The notes: a model not told the origin generated them from the sequence alone. Numbered from the stretch's first letter, positions 9,007 through 17,966 are shown. The stretch is DNA of 46,780 nt from an uncultured Acidobacteriia bacterium (GCA_903909435.1 CAIVVT010000212.1:1-46780); one strand, 5' to 3'. A program made the numbers and translations.

Positions 9007-9935
9007 AGGATCCTCTTTCCGAGCGCGGACATCACCAGTTCGACGCCGAGATCCGCTGTCCGGTTAGCAGCGTCGAGGATTGGATTCACTTCGACGATCT
9101 CCATCGACCGCACCAGCCCGGAATCGCTGAGAATCTCCATCGCCAGATGCGCCTCACGGTAGCTGAATCCTCCGCGCACCGGCGTTCCGACGCCCGGCGC
9201 CTCGCCTGGATCCACACCGTCCATGTCGAGCGAAATGTGGATGCCGCTGGTGCCATCGGACGCGCGTAGGATCGCCTCGCGCATCACCGCGCGCATGCCG
9301 CGCTCGTCCACGTCGCGCATGGTGTAAACGGTGACGCCCGAGCGCTTCACGACTTCACGCTCGGTCATATCAACGTTCCGGATGCCGACCAGCACCACAT
9401 TCCTTGAATCCACTTTGGGCGAAAAGTCGTACAGTTCCGTAAGTTCTTTCGGACCGTAGCCAACCAGACACGCCAGCGGCATGCCGTGCACGTTGCCGCT
9501 CGGGGACGTCTTCGGCGTGTTCATGTCGGAGTGTGCGTCGAGCCAGATGAGGCCGAGCTTCTCGTTCTGCTTGCGCAGCGACTGCGCCATGCCGCTGACC
9601 GTCCCGACCGCCACGGAATGGTCCCCGCCGAGGACCAGCGGGAAGAGTCCCCGGTCCGCCGCCGCTTCGACGCGCCCGGCAAGTTCACGGCAGGTCGCCG
9701 AGATCTGTTCGAGATAGCGCGCGTTCTTCTGGCCGGGGCGTGCGCTCTCTGGCTGTTCCACCGACACATTGCCAAGATCTTCGACGGCGATGCCGAGGCT
9801 CTCGATACGAGCGTTCAGATTCGCAACGCGTAGGGCCGAAGGACCCATGTCCACGCCTCGGCGCCCTGCACCGAGGTCGAGCGGTGCGCCGATAATCGCG
9901 ACGGTCTTGGGTACGATTTTCGCTGCTTTTGCCAT
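9003..9935 (-). CDS. rocF: Arginase
   Basis: Dimanganese ureohydrolase splitting L-arginine to ornithine and urea. Metal ligands appear in LVLGGDHSVAVG, WLDAHSDMNTP and SLDMDGVDPGEAPG. SGNVHGMPLA and VGTPVRGGFSYREAH are arginase rather than agmatinase signatures. ATG 9935 (MAKAAKIVPKTVAIIG) gives 310 residues, the usual size. The reading frame continues upstream to 10004, but that extension is low-complexity and lies in repeat-rich DNA, so I reject it. The end overlaps ddl by 4 bp (GTGA). Pairing arginase with cell-wall genes has no obvious metabolic logic; co-transcription is likely from the overlap. Confidence 0.93.
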   Translation of the reverse strand: MAKAAKIVPKTVAIIGAPLDLGAGRRGVDMGPSALRVANLNARIESLGIAVEDLGNVSVEQPESARPGQKNARYLEQISATCRELAGRVEAAADRGLFPLVLGGDHSVAVGTVSGMAQSLRKQNEKLGLIWLDAHSDMNTPKTSPSGNVHGMPLACLVGYGPKELTELYDFSPKVDSRNVVLVGIRNVDMTEREVVKRSGVTVYTMRDVDERGMRAVMREAILRASDGTSGIHISLDMDGVDPGEAPGVGTPVRGGFSYREAHLAMEILSDSGLVRSMEIVEVNPILDAANRTADLGVELVMSALGKRIL

Positions 9936-9988
9936 ATTGTCCAATCCAGCGTTCACTAGCCCACGCGGCTCCGTTCGGGGTGAGACGC

Positions 9989-10019
9989 CGCTCCAGGGCC
10001 GCATGGGCGCTCCAGGGCC
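9989..10019. repeat. Short direct repeat between asnS and arginase
   Basis: CGCTCCAGGGCC occurs at 9989-10000 and again at 10008-10019 (19-bp period). Partial inverted copies (GCCTGGAG, CTCTGGAG) lie at about 10047-10076, so the minus-strand transcript between asnS and arginase could fold extensively. This is the only non-coding interruption of more than 20 bp in the run from rlmB to the protease. Its role is unknown. Confidence 0.5.
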
Positions 10020-10064
10020 CGCCAGTTACGCTAAGTTAGTCAGCGGAGCCTGGAGAGGCCCCGC

Positions 10065-10082
10065 GCGGCTCTGGAGAGCCGC
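10065..10082 (-). terminator. Perfect GC-rich hairpin just downstream of asnS
   Basis: GCGGCTCT (10065-10072) and AGAGCCGC (10075-10082) are perfect inverted repeats separated by two bases. They begin 18 bp past the asnS stop in the direction of transcription. There is no U-tract, so this is not a standard intrinsic terminator. It may instead stabilise or partly terminate the transcript before arginase. Confidence 0.4.
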
Positions 10083-10100
10083 CCCACAAGAAGCGTCCGC

Positions 10101-11414
10101 TCAGGGCCGGGCTCGATTCAACATGCGCGGGAAAGCGATGGTTTCGCGGATGTGCTCGATCCCACACAGCCAGGCCACGGCCCGTTCTACGCCCATGCCA
10201 AATCCCGCGTGCGGCACCCCGCCGAATCTGCGCAAATCGAGATACCACTCAAACGCTTCACGCGGCAGTCCGTGGTCCGCCAGACGACGTTCCAGCACGT
10301 CGAGTTCGTAGACCCGCTGCCCTCCTCCGATGACTTCGCCGTAGCCTTCGCTGGCGAGCACATCCACCCCCAGCACGACCTCGGGACGTTCGGGATCGGG
10401 CTCAAAGTAAAACGCCTTCACCTCGGCCGGATAGCGGTCCACCATCAGCGGGCGATCGAAATCCTCTCCCAGCAGGGTCTCATCGGTGCCGCCAAAGTCG
10501 CCGCCCCACACGATCTCACTGCCCTTGGCCTGCAGGATCTTCACCGCATCGTCGTAAGTCATGCGCGGGAAAGGCGGCTTGATGGATTCGAGTTTGGAGA
10601 GATCGCGTTCGAGCGTCGCCAACTCCGGTTTCCGGTTCTCCAGCACGCGGCCCACGATGAAACAGATCAGCTCTTCGGCGACCCGCTTCACGTCTTCCAG
10701 CGTGGCGTAGGCCATCTCCGGCTCCACCATCCAGAACTCGGTCAGATGGCGGCGCGTCTTGGACTTCTCGGCGCGGAATGTCGGCCCGAAGCAATAGACG
10801 TTGCCGAAGGCCATAGCGGTGGCCTCGTTGTACAACTGCCCCGACTGCGTCAGGTAGAGCTTCTCTTCGTCGAAGTAGTTCACTTCGAAGAGGTTGGTCG
10901 TCCCCTCGCAGGCGGCGGGTGTGAAGATCGGCGTATCGACGAGCGTAAAACCGTTGGAGTCGAAGTAGTCGCGAATCGCCTTGACGATCTCATGACGGAC
11001 CCGCAGAATGGCGTGTTGACGCCGGCTACGTAGCCACAGGTGGCGATGGTCCATCAGGAAGTCGATGCCGTGCTCTTTGGGCGTAATGGGGTAGGGCGTT
11101 TCGAGCGGAACGGCCTGGACAAGTAGCGCCTGTTCGACGTCCAGTTCGTAGCCGCCGACGGCCCGAGCCTCGGCCCGCAACTTCCCGCGCAGAATGAGCG
11201 ACGACTCCTGCGTCAGGTCCTTCAACATCTCAAACACTTCGACCGGGATATTCGCCTTGACTGCGACGCCCTGAATGATGCCGCTGCCGTCGCGGACCAG
11301 CGGGAAGATGATCTTGCCGGACTTGCGGAGATTGTAAAGCCACCCCGCGATTTCAACCGGTTCACCGACGTGCGCGGCGGCCTGGTCGATTTTGATCCGA
11401 CGATAATCGGACAT
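10101..11414 (-). CDS. asnS: Asparaginyl-tRNA synthetase
   Basis: Class IIb aminoacyl-tRNA synthetase charging tRNA-Asn. The N-terminal OB-fold ([30 protein letters not shown]) binds the anticodon. The catalytic core has motif 2 ([27 protein letters not shown]) and motif 3 near the C terminus ([15 protein letters not shown]). [12 protein letters not shown] points to AsnRS rather than AspRS. 437 residues is typical. The start ATG overlaps the stop of the upstream isomerase-like gene by one base (TAATG). Having asnS means Asn-tRNA need not be made by transamidation in this organism. Confidence 0.96.
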   Translation of the reverse strand: MSDYRRIKIDQAAAHVGEPVEIAGWLYNLRKSGKIIFPLVRDGSGIIQGVAVKANIPVEVFEMLKDLTQESSLILRGKLRAEARAVGGYELDVEQALLVQAVPLETPYPITPKEHGIDFLMDHRHLWLRSRRQHAILRVRHEIVKAIRDYFDSNGFTLVDTPIFTPAACEGTTNLFEVNYFDEEKLYLTQSGQLYNEATAMAFGNVYCFGPTFRAEKSKTRRHLTEFWMVEPEMAYATLEDVKRVAEELICFIVGRVLENRKPELATLERDLSKLESIKPPFPRMTYDDAVKILQAKGSEIVWGGDFGGTDETLLGEDFDRPLMVDRYPAEVKAFYFEPDPERPEVVLGVDVLASEGYGEVIGGGQRVYELDVLERRLADHGLPREAFEWYLDLRRFGGVPHAGFGMGVERAVAWLCGIEHIRETIAFPRMLNRARP

Positions 11415-12244
11415 TAGAGAGCCTCCAACTTGTCGAGAACTTCGCGAGCCGCCATGATCGGATTGGGGAAATCGGGCGAATCACGCAGTTCCAACACTAA
11501 CGGAAATTGGTCTTCGCGACCTTTGAACAGGCCCATCGTCTGCTTCCAGTCGATCGACCCGGCAGGGGCCAGGAGGGGGAACAAATGGTCATCGTTCACC
11601 CCGTCGTTGTCGTGAACGTGCGTGGACCGGATGCGGTCCTTCAGAATCTGAAACGAGGCCTCGACGCTGCCCTCGATCCGAGCGTGGCCCACATCGAAAC
11701 AGTAGTGCAGGTCGAGGTGCGTGATTTCCTGGAAGTACTTCAACCGGTCGGCCGTTGAAAGCCTGTTCGGGATGTTCTCGATCAGGACCTTTACGCCGCG
11801 ATAGCCGGCAAACAGGATCACTTCCTCCAACGCCGTAAATGCCGCATCGAGTTTACGTTCGTCGTACTCCTCGCCCGTCACTCCGAGGTGCTGAATCAGA
11901 TAGCGGCAGGGGATCTTCTCGGCGACTTCGAGAGCACGCTTGACCTCGTCAACGCACAGAAGGCGCTTGGGCTTGTCGAGTTCCGTCAGTGAAACAACCG
12001 CGCCCGGACCCGTGCGGCCCCAGCAATCGTCGTTGAACATCGGCGAGTGGAGCGCGTGGAGTTGCAGTTCAGCGTCGCGGAACCAGTAAGCCAGTTCGTT
12101 CACCTGCTCCTGGTTCCGGTAATCGAAGTGCTGACGTGCACAGAAGATCTCAATCGATGGGATGCCCGCTTCCCGGATACGCTCCATCCAGACCGTATTC
12201 AGACGATGATTCACGAGTAGATGGGTGGACAGTGCGTGTTGCAT
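11414..12244 (-). CDS. Sugar phosphate isomerase/epimerase family TIM-barrel protein
   Basis: About 276 residues of the xylose isomerase-like TIM-barrel/AP endonuclease 2 superfamily. Visible features are [12 protein letters not shown] near the first third, [40 protein letters not shown], and a C-terminal VLELRDSP. The His, Glu and Asp residues at strand ends fit a divalent-metal centre. It has no signal peptide, unlike the related protein at 41907-42956. ATG 12244 lies 4 bp after the ggt stop, and the end overlaps asnS by one base. The substrate is unknown and could be a keto sugar or inositol derivative. Confidence 0.85.
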   Translation of the reverse strand: MQHALSTHLLVNHRLNTVWMERIREAGIPSIEIFCARQHFDYRNQEQVNELAYWFRDAELQLHALHSPMFNDDCWGRTGPGAVVSLTELDKPKRLLCVDEVKRALEVAEKIPCRYLIQHLGVTGEEYDERKLDAAFTALEEVILFAGYRGVKVLIENIPNRLSTADRLKYFQEITHLDLHYCFDVGHARIEGSVEASFQILKDRIRSTHVHDNDGVNDDHLFPLLAPAGSIDWKQTMGLFKGREDQFPLVLELRDSPDFPNPIMAAREVLDKLEAL

Positions 12245-12248
12245 GACT

Positions 12249-13928
12249 TCAGTACCCCGCGGCCTTTCCGGTGGAGCGCCCGTTTTGCGCCCCCTGTATC
12301 CATCCTCCATCAACCAGTAGGGCCTCGACGGAAGCCACCCCACCGCCCTCCGGGTCCACCTCGTGGCCCATGCCGCGCAACAGAGCGACCGTATCCGGGG
12401 AGAATCCGCGCTCAAGGGAGATCTTGTCGGGCTTCCACTGATGGTGCAAGCGGGGCTGATCGACTGCCTGCTGGACGTCCATGCCGAAGTCGAGCACATT
12501 CAGGATCACCTGCATGACGCCGTTGATGATGCGGCCGCCGCCCGGCGCGCCCACCACCATGAACAACTTCCCGTCGCGCGTGACGATCGTAGGAGTCATG
12601 GAGGATAGCGGTCGTTTGTGAGGCATGATGGCGTTAGCCTCGCCTTGGATCAGGCCGAACAGATTTGGCGTTCCAGGCTTCGCTGCAAAGTCGTCCATCT
12701 CGTTGTTGAGCAGGAACCCCAGGCCCGGCACAGTTACCCCGTTGCCATAACCGCCATTCAGAGTGTAGGTCAGCGACACCGCATTGCCCTCGGCATCGAT
12801 GACGTTGAAGTGCGTCGTCTCGTTCGTCTCGAACACCGTAGCGTCTCCGTGCCCGATCACGTCGCTGGGCGTCGCCCGTTTGACATCAATCGTGGACCGC
12901 AGACCGGCGATGTACCTGGGGTTCAGCAGACCCTTCACGGGGACATGTACGAAGTCCGGGTCTCCCAGAAACTCAGCGCGGTCGGCATATGCCCGGCGCA
13001 TTGCTTCGGCGAGGTAATGCGTCGTGCTGGCCGAGCCCGCGCCGGCCTTTTCATAGCCGGTGCCTTCGAGCAGCGCCATCATCTCAAGCATCGCCACACC
13101 GCCGGATGACGGGGGCGGCGCCGTGATGATGCCGTAGTTCTTGTACTTGCCTTCGAGCGGCTGACGCTCAACGGCGCGGTAGCTCTTCAAGTCTTCTAGC
13201 GTGATCAGTCCGCCGTTGGCCGCCATAGCCACCGCAAGGCGACGCGCGGTTTCGCCTTCGTAGAAGTCTTTTGCGCCCTCGCCCGCGATGCGCCGCAGCG
13301 TTTCCGCCAATTCAGGCTGGATAAGCTTCTCGCCTGTCTCGGGGCAGCCCCCCGCCTTCAGGAAAATGCGCTTCGATTCCGGGAACTGATTCAGCAGTTT
13401 TGTGGAAGCGCAGATCGACTTGGCCGTGCTGTAGGAGAGTTCGAAGCCGTTGGCGGCAAAGTCCACGGCAGGCTGAACGAGTTCAGCCCAGGGTTTCCGG
13501 CCGAATTTCTTATGAGCGAGTTCCAGCCCGCGGACCGTGCCCGGGACTCCGGCGGCGCGCCAGCCTACCAGACTGTCGCGGGTCGGCTTGCCGGAGGCAT
13601 CGAGGTACATGTCGTGGCTAGCGCCAGCCGGGGCCGTTTCCCGAAAGTCGATAAATGCCGTCCGGCCATCGGCAAAACGGGCCAGCAGAAAACCGCCGCC
13701 CCCAATGTTGCCGGCGAAGGGATGCGTTACCGACAGGGCGAACGCCACGGCAACGGCTGCGTCAACGGCGTTACCGCCGGCCTTCAGCACTGCTACGCCG
13801 GCATCGGTGGCGTTGGGCTCTTGCGCCACCACCATCGCCTTTCTGGCCCTCACTGGTTCGCGTGCCGGTAAGGCCGCCGAGACCACTAGAATCAGCGCGA
13901 AATCCGCCGCAAGACGTCGGAATCTCAT
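12249..13928 (-). CDS. ggt: Gamma-glutamyltransferase
   Basis: Exported Ntn-hydrolase cleaving the gamma-glutamyl bond of glutathione and related peptides. ATG 13928 gives about 559 residues beginning with a signal peptide (FRRLAADFALILVVSAALPA). Early hallmarks are GNAVDAAVAVAFALSVTHP and NIGGGGFLL. Self-cleavage is expected before the Thr of ETTHFNVIDAEGNAVSLT, giving large and small subunits. The glycine-rich motif VVGAPGGGRIINGV is present. The open frame extends to 14072 but would overlap rlmB, so that extension is rejected. It begins 14 bp after the rlmB stop. Confidence 0.95.
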   Translation of the reverse strand: MRFRRLAADFALILVVSAALPAREPVRARKAMVVAQEPNATDAGVAVLKAGGNAVDAAVAVAFALSVTHPFAGNIGGGGFLLARFADGRTAFIDFRETAPAGASHDMYLDASGKPTRDSLVGWRAAGVPGTVRGLELAHKKFGRKPWAELVQPAVDFAANGFELSYSTAKSICASTKLLNQFPESKRIFLKAGGCPETGEKLIQPELAETLRRIAGEGAKDFYEGETARRLAVAMAANGGLITLEDLKSYRAVERQPLEGKYKNYGIITAPPPSSGGVAMLEMMALLEGTGYEKAGAGSASTTHYLAEAMRRAYADRAEFLGDPDFVHVPVKGLLNPRYIAGLRSTIDVKRATPSDVIGHGDATVFETNETTHFNVIDAEGNAVSLTYTLNGGYGNGVTVPGLGFLLNNEMDDFAAKPGTPNLFGLIQGEANAIMPHKRPLSSMTPTIVTRDGKLFMVVGAPGGGRIINGVMQVILNVLDFGMDVQQAVDQPRLHHQWKPDKISLERGFSPDTVALLRGMGHEVDPEGGGVASVEALLVDGGWIQGAQNGRSTGKAAGY

Positions 13929-13942
13929 GAATTTTGATTGTA

Positions 13943-14677
13943 CTATGCGCCCTCTGTCCCACCTGCGAAGCCACGCCCGCGCGCCCACTCGAAGAGCACG
14001 ACGCCGGTTGCCACGGAGACGTTCAGCGACGCGATCTGACCGGCCATCGGAATCCGCAGCAGGAAATCGCATTTCTTGCGGATCTGGTCGTGCAAACCGG
14101 GCCCTTCTCCACCCACCACCAGCACTGAACGGGCAGCAAACTCCGCTTGCGTGAACAGGCGATCGCCCCGTTCGTCCAGTCCATAGATCCAGAAACCATG
14201 CTCTTTCAATTGCTCGAGCGTCCTGTTCAGGTTTCCGCCGCGTACCACGGGCAAAACCGAGAGCGCACCAGCCGCGGCTTTGGCCACGGTCTCGTTCAGG
14301 GGCGCCGACCGCCGGTCTGGCACAACGACGGCCAGCGCTCCGGCGGCATGTGCCGTTCGGACGATCGCTCCCAGGTTGTGAGGGTCCTCAACGCCATCGA
14401 GGATTACGAGCAGTCCGTCGAGATCGAAAAATTGATCCAGTGTGGCGTAGTTGTGCGCCGCGCCAAACGCCACAACCCCTTGGTGCGGCGTGTCGGTTAC
14501 CAGACGGTCCAGGCTTTCCTTGCTCTCAAACCGCACCGGGATACGGTGTTCCCGGCACAAGTCGATGATTTCCTGGAGCCTGGCGCTGGCCAAGCCGCGC
14601 TGCATGTGGACACGATCGAGCGCGCGACCGGCGCGCAGAGCCTCGCGGACCGGGTGGATCCCCGCAATGGAATTCAT
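13943..14677 (-). CDS. rlmB: 23S rRNA 2'-O-methyltransferase RlmB (SpoU family)
   Basis: SAM-dependent SPOUT-fold enzyme expected to methylate G2251 in 23S rRNA. The N-terminal substrate-binding domain starts with IAGIHPVREALRAGRALDRVH. The SPOUT core carries LDGVEDPHNLGAIVRTAHAAGA (motif 1), VVGGEGPGLHDQIRKKCD (motif 2) and IPMAGQIASLNVSVATGVVLFEW (motif 3). 244 residues is normal. It is the first gene of the minus-strand run. The TrmH/TsnR relatives are alternatives, but the N-terminal domain favours RlmB. Confidence 0.92.
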   Translation of the reverse strand: MNSIAGIHPVREALRAGRALDRVHMQRGLASARLQEIIDLCREHRIPVRFESKESLDRLVTDTPHQGVVAFGAAHNYATLDQFFDLDGLLVILDGVEDPHNLGAIVRTAHAAGALAVVVPDRRSAPLNETVAKAAAGALSVLPVVRGGNLNRTLEQLKEHGFWIYGLDERGDRLFTQAEFAARSVLVVGGEGPGLHDQIRKKCDFLLRIPMAGQIASLNVSVATGVVLFEWARGRGFAGGTEGA

Positions 14678-14811
14678 GACGCCGATTATGGTATCAGGAT
14701 CGGCAAACCTCCAATGTCAAACAATTCCGGCGAAAATGGTTGACCGGATCGCCGTCCTTGCCTAGGATGGCGTGTAGCGGGTAATTCCGCGGACAGCAGG
14801 CTTTGATCCCC

Positions 14812-15219
14812 ATGGCGACTGCCGCCGCTCCCCCACAATCCGTTCAGATTCCGGACCGGCTCTATTTCCGGATAGGAGACGTGTGCCGCCTCTCGGGGTT
14901 GAAGGCTCATGTCTTGCGCTATTGGGAGGCGGAGTTCCCGCCGCTTTCGCCTAAGAAATCGGGCACGAATCAGCGCCTGTACAAGCGGAAGGATGTGGAA
15001 CTCGTGCTGGAGATCAAGCACTTGCTTTACGACGAGAAGTTCACGCTAGAGGGCGCCCGCGAGCACCTGCAGAAGCGCAAGTCCTTGATTCGAAGCGCGC
15101 CTAAGCCGGCACCTGCACCGGTGGCACAGGGCCTGCTCTTCGACCCGCGGGCCGATTGGCTGGCTCAAGCCGGCGCGGTACGCTCAGAACTCAAGTCTAT
15201 TTTGCGGCTTCTCGAATAG
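14812..15219 (+). CDS. MerR family transcriptional regulator
   Basis: 135 residues from ATG 14812 (a TTG at 14803 is also in frame). A MerR-type winged helix is seen in YFRIGDVCRLSGLKAHVLRYWEAEFP, followed by TNQRLYKRKDVELVLEIKHLLYDEKFTLEGAREHL. This subtype (LRYWExEFP, SGxNQRxYxRKDVE, FTLxGAR) is widespread in Deltaproteobacteria and Acidobacteria and has no known effector. The Pro/Ala-rich tail has no Cys cluster, so metal sensing is unlikely. It ends just before the sigma-28-type promoter of flbD; whether it regulates motility genes is not shown. Confidence 0.88.
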   Translation: MATAAAPPQSVQIPDRLYFRIGDVCRLSGLKAHVLRYWEAEFPPLSPKKSGTNQRLYKRKDVELVLEIKHLLYDEKFTLEGAREHLQKRKSLIRSAPKPAPAPVAQGLLFDPRADWLAQAGAVRSELKSILRLLE

Positions 15220-15233
15220 ATCTCCGATTCGCC

Positions 15234-15261
15234 TAAAGATTCTCCCGAACGCAGCCGATAT
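15234..15261 (+). promoter_or_regulatory. Sigma-28 (FliA/SigD)-type promoter for flbD-motA-motB
   Basis: TAAA at 15234-15237 and GCCGATAT at 15254-15261 are separated by 16 bp. This matches the Bacillus SigD consensus TAAA-N14-16-GCCGATAT completely and is close to the E. coli FliA consensus (N15, GCCGATAA). It lies 15 bp past the MerR stop and 17 bp before the flbD ATG, so the transcript leader would be only about 11 nt. The genes downstream are flagellar, which makes a chance match unlikely. Confidence 0.75.
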
Positions 15262-15278
15262 TAAGGGTCAGCGAGACT

Positions 15279-15506
15279 ATGATCCGACTGACGCGCCTGA
15301 ACCGTGAGTCCTTTTACCTGAACCCGGACCTGATCCAGGAGATGGAAAGCACTCCAGACACCGTGCTAACCCTCAATTCAGGTGTCAGGATTGTGGTGCA
15401 GGACGCTCCGGAGCGCGTCATCGAGGATATCGTCCAATTCAAGCGGCGAATCCTGGACCCGCGCAGCCTGCTGGACGGCATTTTGCATGTGCCCAGCGTG
15501 AGTTAG
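15279..15506 (+). CDS. flbD: FlbD/SwrD family flagellar protein
   Basis: A 75-residue protein matching the small FlbD (SwrD) family: MIRLTRLNRESFYLNPDLIQ, then ESTPDTVLTLNSGVRIVVQD and VIEDIVQFKR. In Bacillus, SwrD supports flagellar torque, and the gene usually precedes motA-like or basal-body genes. Here it directly precedes motA (48-bp gap), the same context. AAGGG at 15263-15267 is 11 bp from ATG, but the predicted sigma-28 transcript would begin near it, so translation may start from a very short leader. Confident family call; molecular role poorly known. Confidence 0.9.
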   Translation: MIRLTRLNRESFYLNPDLIQEMESTPDTVLTLNSGVRIVVQDAPERVIEDIVQFKRRILDPRSLLDGILHVPSVS

Positions 15507-15554
15507 CGCCAAAGAATTGGTCGGGGCTGGAAACAGCCCGGACAGGAAGGGACC

Positions 15555-16382
15555 ATGAAGAGTGCCGACAATCGGAGCCGGCTCGACTTCGCGACTGCGG
15601 CTGGAATACTGCTGGCGGCGTTTGGGCTGGTGGGCGGATTCCTGCTTGAAGGGGGAAAGCCCCAAGCCATTCTGGGTGGTTCCGCCGCACTGATCGTCTT
15701 CGGAGGCTGCATCGGGGCGACCCTGGTCGCACACACGTTGAACGAGGTGATTACGGCGGTGCGGGCCCTCGGCCGGGTGTTCTTCGAGAAGCCGAGCGGG
15801 TGCGAACCGCTGGTCGATGAGATCATGTCGCTCTCCCGGCAATCCAGGAAGACCGGGCTGATTTCTCTCGAGGAAATGGTCCCGAACATAGCCGAGCCCC
15901 TATTGCGAAAAGGGGTCACGCTGGCAGTTGACGGTGTTGAGCCAGAGACGATTCGCGACATCCTGGAAACCGAAATCGATGTGACCATCCGGCGATTGGG
16001 TCGTGACGCCCAGGTATTCGAATCCGCAGGAGGGTTCTCGCCAACCATTGGCATCATTGGGGCAGTCCTGGGACTAGTCATTACGATGGCTCGAATCGAC
16101 GACACGAAGATGGTAGGGAGGGGCATTGCAGCCGCATTTGTCGCCACCATTTACGGTGTCGGACTGGCAAACCTGTTCCTCTTGCCGGCAGCGGCAAAAC
16201 TGCGGTCGCGGGCCTCCAGGGACAGGGAGTGGATGGAACTCATCCTGCTCGGTTCGCTGGCCCTGGCCGAGGGGATGAACACGAAACTGCTCTACGACAA
16301 GATCGAGTGCTATCTATCCGGCGACGCGCCCTCGCGGAGTTCCGCGCACCCGCTGGGTGCGGCGCAACGGGTCCAGGCATGA
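15555..16382 (+). CDS. motA: Flagellar motor stator protein MotA
   Basis: Stator subunit forming the ion channel with MotB in the inner membrane. 275 residues with four membrane segments: two near the N terminus (about 12-30 and 38-55) and two in the C-terminal half. The latter contain FSPTIGIIGAVLGLVITM, with the conserved proline, and ATIYGVGLANLFLLPAAAKL. The cytoplasmic loop holds charged residues expected to touch FliG. ATG 15555 is preceded by AGGAAGGG at good spacing. The stop overlaps the motB start as ATGA. Proton versus sodium specificity cannot be settled from sequence here. Confidence 0.95.
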   Translation: MKSADNRSRLDFATAAGILLAAFGLVGGFLLEGGKPQAILGGSAALIVFGGCIGATLVAHTLNEVITAVRALGRVFFEKPSGCEPLVDEIMSLSRQSRKTGLISLEEMVPNIAEPLLRKGVTLAVDGVEPETIRDILETEIDVTIRRLGRDAQVFESAGGFSPTIGIIGAVLGLVITMARIDDTKMVGRGIAAAFVATIYGVGLANLFLLPAAAKLRSRASRDREWMELILLGSLALAEGMNTKLLYDKIECYLSGDAPSRSSAHPLGAAQRVQA

Positions 16383-17182
16383 GACTCAGGCACAGGGTTG
16401 AAGAGCCTGGCCACGGCGGTACCGAGCGCTGGTTAGTCTCCTACGCGGACTTCGTCACGCTGCTTTTCGCGTTTTTCGTCGTGCTCTATGCAAACTCGAC
16501 GACCGATACCCGTAAAGCGCAACAACTGGCCCAGTCTTTCCGGGATGCCGTAGGGGATCAGGGCCTGCGCAGCGCACTAGCCCGGCTGATAGGGCACACG
16601 CCAGTGCTCCCGCCCCAATCCAAAGTGACTGATCCGTCCAAAATCCTCCTGGCAACGGCGGAACAGCTGGGTCCCGGTCCCGCGAGCGCTGCTTTACTAC
16701 CATCGATGGACCAGCTTAAGAAGGATCTCGCAAAAGAACTCCAGGACGGTCGGCTGGAAATCCGAATGGAGCGTCGAGGGCTGGTGATCAGCCTGCACGA
16801 GGCATCGTTTTTCCCCTCCGGAGACAAGACGATCCTGCCTGCCGCCCGTCACACTCTGGGCTTGATCGTGGCGAGTTTGAGGCCCCTCCCGAACTCGATT
16901 CGACTCGAAGGGCACACCGACGCCATACCCATTCATAACGCGCGTTTCCAGAGCAATTGGGAACTCTCCGCCGCGCGCAGTATCGCCCTCATGGCGTTCT
17001 TCACCGAGAACCTGGGCTTGCCGCGTGAGCGACTATCCATCGCAGGCTTCGCGGACACGGCCCCGGTGGCATCGAACTCGACTCTGGAGGGGCGCGCCCG
17101 CAACAGAAGAGTGGATGTTGTGGTGCTTACAATCGAAGGCGCGGTAGGCGAACCAGCGCCCTACGCCACTGCGGGGCCATGA
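16379..17182 (+). CDS. motB: Flagellar motor stator protein MotB (OmpA domain)
   Basis: Partner of MotA that anchors the stator to peptidoglycan. ATG 16379 overlaps the motA stop (ATGA), giving 267 residues; the open frame upstream to 16229 is motA DNA. A single membrane segment contains WLVSYADFVTLLFAFFVVLY, whose Asp is the ion-carrying residue. A plug/linker region precedes a C-terminal OmpA-like domain with SIRLEGHTDAIPI, NWELSAARS and GRARNRRVDVVV, the peptidoglycan-binding signature. It is the last gene of the flbD-motA-motB unit and converges with rnc across a 19-bp gap. Confidence 0.95.
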   Translation: MRLRHRVEEPGHGGTERWLVSYADFVTLLFAFFVVLYANSTTDTRKAQQLAQSFRDAVGDQGLRSALARLIGHTPVLPPQSKVTDPSKILLATAEQLGPGPASAALLPSMDQLKKDLAKELQDGRLEIRMERRGLVISLHEASFFPSGDKTILPAARHTLGLIVASLRPLPNSIRLEGHTDAIPIHNARFQSNWELSAARSIALMAFFTENLGLPRERLSIAGFADTAPVASNSTLEGRARNRRVDVVVLTIEGAVGEPAPYATAGP

Positions 17183-17201
17183 TTGGAAATCAAAGCGGCG
17201 C

Positions 17202-17951
17202 TCAGCCCGGCGCAAGCCCTCCGGACGACGAGAGTGCTTCCAGTTCGGGTAGGCCCTGCAGACGAGCCAGCAGTAGGGCAGCCGCCTGTTGTCCGGCAAT
17301 TTTCTTTGATGCGCCATCGGCCCGAGAGGCAAATTGCCTACCTACGCGGGCCTCGACGGTGAAAAGCTTGGCGTGCTCGGGACCGGATTCGTGGACTATC
17401 TGGTAACGGGGTACCGGGAGCTTGCGGGCCTGGGCATACTCCTGCAAGGCGCTTTTGGCATCCAAAGCCACGTCGTCACCGAAGTCGCCCGGCTCGTCCT
17501 GCGAGACAATCAGTCGCTCCACGAAACTGCGGCTCGGCGGTAGCCCGCCATCCAAAAAGACGGCAGCGATAAGGGCCTCCAGGGCATTGGCCAAAATTGC
17601 GCGCTTCGCCCGCCCGCCACTCTGCTCCTCCCCACGCCCAAGCTTCAGGTACTCGCCAAGTCCCAGTTCAGAGGCGACTTTGAAGAGATGGGCGGAACTA
17701 ACCCGTTGAGACTTCAGCCGCGACAAAGTTCCTTCTGAACTCTGGGGGCAGCGGCGAAACAGGTACTCGCTGGCGACAAAGCCCAGGATGGCGTCGCCGA
17801 GGAACTCAAGCTTCTCGTTGTCAGCCAAAACCGGCTCACCGGCGATTGCTTCAGAATGGACCGACTTGTGGGTCAGCGCGCGGAGTAGGAGGTCCCGGTC
17901 AGCAAACGTGTAGCCGATCCTGGCCTCCAACTCCTCGTATTTTGCGGGCAT
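17202..17951 (-). CDS. rnc: Ribonuclease III
   Basis: Double-strand-specific endoribonuclease for rRNA and mRNA processing. The catalytic domain has the signature NEKLEFLGDAIL with the acidic metal ligands, plus LTHKSVHSE and NALEALIAAVFLDGG. A C-terminal double-stranded RNA-binding domain runs from DAKSALQEYAQARKLPVP to GASKKIAGQQAAALLLARL. ATG 17951 gives 249 residues; a TTG at 17960 is also possible. It is the last of three tightly spaced minus-strand genes behind two exported TPR-like proteins, an unusual operon for rnc. Confidence 0.95.
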   Translation of the reverse strand: MPAKYEELEARIGYTFADRDLLLRALTHKSVHSEAIAGEPVLADNEKLEFLGDAILGFVASEYLFRRCPQSSEGTLSRLKSQRVSSAHLFKVASELGLGEYLKLGRGEEQSGGRAKRAILANALEALIAAVFLDGGLPPSRSFVERLIVSQDEPGDFGDDVALDAKSALQEYAQARKLPVPRYQIVHESGPEHAKLFTVEARVGRQFASRADGASKKIAGQQAAALLLARLQGLPELEALSSSGGLAPG

Positions 17952-17966
17952 AGGAGTCAAGCCAGT

